A stretch of 6,484 bases of DNA from Acidobacteriaceae bacterium (GTDB taxonomy: Bacteria; Acidobacteriota; Terriglobia; Terriglobales; Acidobacteriaceae), in the NCBI GenBank assembly GCA_027311125.1, contig DAICZO010000125.1, forward strand, positions 1 to 6,484. Direction: 5' to 3'. A program made the position numbers and the translations under genes. This document shows positions 5,799 to 6,484 of this stretch, piece by piece (position 1 is the first letter of the stretch; every line of letters begins with the position of its first letter). Under the pieces are notes generated by a model that had not been told where the DNA came from, searched no databases, and was given only the letters and a program-made list of their open reading frames with translations.

Positions 5799-6484
5799 AT
5801 GCGTTATTGCAAGTATCTGAGCCGTGAAAGCGGGATTGACGTGCCACGATATGCGCTGGTGGAGGAACGCGGCGATGGCTGGTGGGCGGTAGCGCCGATG
5901 GTGCCGCCGGAAGAGGATCTGGCAGCGCGGATGGCCGGGAGTGAGGCAGGGACGGGCGGGTTTGAGCCGCGGCCTTTGTCGGCACTGCGGTTGCTGGCAC
6001 CGGTGACGCCATCGAAGATTCTGTGCGTGGGCCGGAACTATCGCGACCATGCAACGGAGCTGGGCAACGAGGTACCGAAGGAGCCGCTGCTGTTTCTGAA
6101 GCCGCCTTCGTCGCTGCTGGCACCGGGTGGGACGATTGTGATGCCGAAGCTCTCGAAGCGGGTGGACTATGAGGGCGAGTTGGGGATCGTGATTGGCAAG
6201 CGCTGCAGCAGGATTGGTGCAGAGGAGGATGTTCGACCGTATATACGGGGCTATGTGATTGTGAACGATGTGACGGCGCGGGACATCCAGAAGAGCGATG
6301 GGCAGTGGACGCGGGGCAAGGGGTTCGACACGTTTTGCCCGGTGGGGCCGATCGTTTCGGACGAGGTGGAGCCGATTGCGGGAGCGGCGCTGACGGTGAC
6401 GACTCGGCTGAATGGCGAGGTGAAGCAGCAGGGAGCGACGGGTGACTTTATCTTTTCGATTCCGGAGCTGCTGCGGTACATCAC
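5799..6484 (+). CDS. Fumarylacetoacetate hydrolase (FAH) family protein, 3' end beyond window
   Basis: FAH-family enzymes are metal-dependent C-C hydrolases, isomerases or decarboxylases of 2-oxo/2-hydroxy acids, often in aromatic, sugar-acid or oxaloacetate-type metabolism. The 228 visible residues show an N-terminal lead (about 1-70) and the catalytic domain. This has KILCVGRNYRDHATELG (73-89) with catalytic-type His84 and Glu87, EPLLFLKPPSSL (95-106), VDYEGELGIVIGK (122-134) with metal-ligand Glu125 and Glu127, GYVIVNDVTARDIQ (151-164) with metal-ligand Asp157, and the substrate-loop segment GQWTRGKGFDTFCPVGP (168-184). The frame is intact to the window edge; family members of this shape run about 250-280 residues, so a few dozen residues are missing. 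All visible active-site residues are present. Sequence style resembles 2-hydroxyhepta-2,4-diene-1,7-dioate isomerase or fumarylpyruvate hydrolase-like members, but substrate is not decidable. It is probably cotranscribed with the lipoprotein gene upstream. Confidence 0.94.
   Translation, partial: MRYCKYLSRESGIDVPRYALVEERGDGWWAVAPMVPPEEDLAARMAGSEAGTGGFEPRPLSALRLLAPVTPSKILCVGRNYRDHATELGNEVPKEPLLFLKPPSSLLAPGGTIVMPKLSKRVDYEGELGIVIGKRCSRIGAEEDVRPYIRGYVIVNDVTARDIQKSDGQWTRGKGFDTFCPVGPIVSDEVEPIAGAALTVTTRLNGEVKQQGATGDFIFSIPELLRYI

Noticed and set aside
1..6484. Mobile element, CRISPR array, defence system, tRNA or riboswitch
   Set aside because: No transposase, integrase, cas or toxin motifs, no spaced repeat series, no tRNA cloverleaf pattern and no terminal inverted repeats were seen on either strand.

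Overview
The window is GC-rich and gene-dense, with six protein genes and no RNA gene, insertion sequence, CRISPR array or prophage signal that I can see. The protein sequences (RuvB, a secreted GH27 alpha-galactosidase, an exported YceI protein, an XRE-cupin regulator, a fibronectin-III lipoprotein and a fumarylacetoacetate-hydrolase family enzyme) and the GC-biased codon use look like a soil bacterium of the Acidobacteriota (Terriglobales/Acidobacteriaceae type). That placement is an impression from family resemblance, not a computed result.

Layout. Four genes lie on the minus strand, read right to left: XRE-cupin regulator (4354 to 3512), a 263-base gap, YceI protein (3248 to 2601), 69 bases, GH27 alpha-galactosidase (2531 to 1134), 25 bases, ruvB (1108 to 20). 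Two genes lie on the plus strand: a lipoprotein with three FN3-like repeats (4535 to 5764) and, 34 bases later, a FAH-family hydrolase/isomerase that runs off the right edge (5799 onward). The two groups diverge from an AT-rich control region at about 4355-4534. It holds a perfect inverted repeat over the regulator's ribosome binding site, a 10-base-period direct repeat and candidate promoters.

How the genes may work together. YceI, GH27 and ruvB have short gaps and may be cotranscribed. Two of them encode exported proteins that share the same residues (QQKLLA) just after the signal-peptide cleavage site, while ruvB is a cytoplasmic recombination motor. The lipoprotein and the FAH enzyme look like a two-gene transcription unit. 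The XRE-cupin regulator has an intact metal-cupin motif, so it probably senses a small molecule. It most likely controls itself and possibly the divergent pair; this is inferred from gene arrangement and the palindrome only.

I found no clearly new biological system. The most informative non-coding signal is the 4355-4534 control region. Several very long antisense reading frames are explained by GC-rich codon bias and were rejected.
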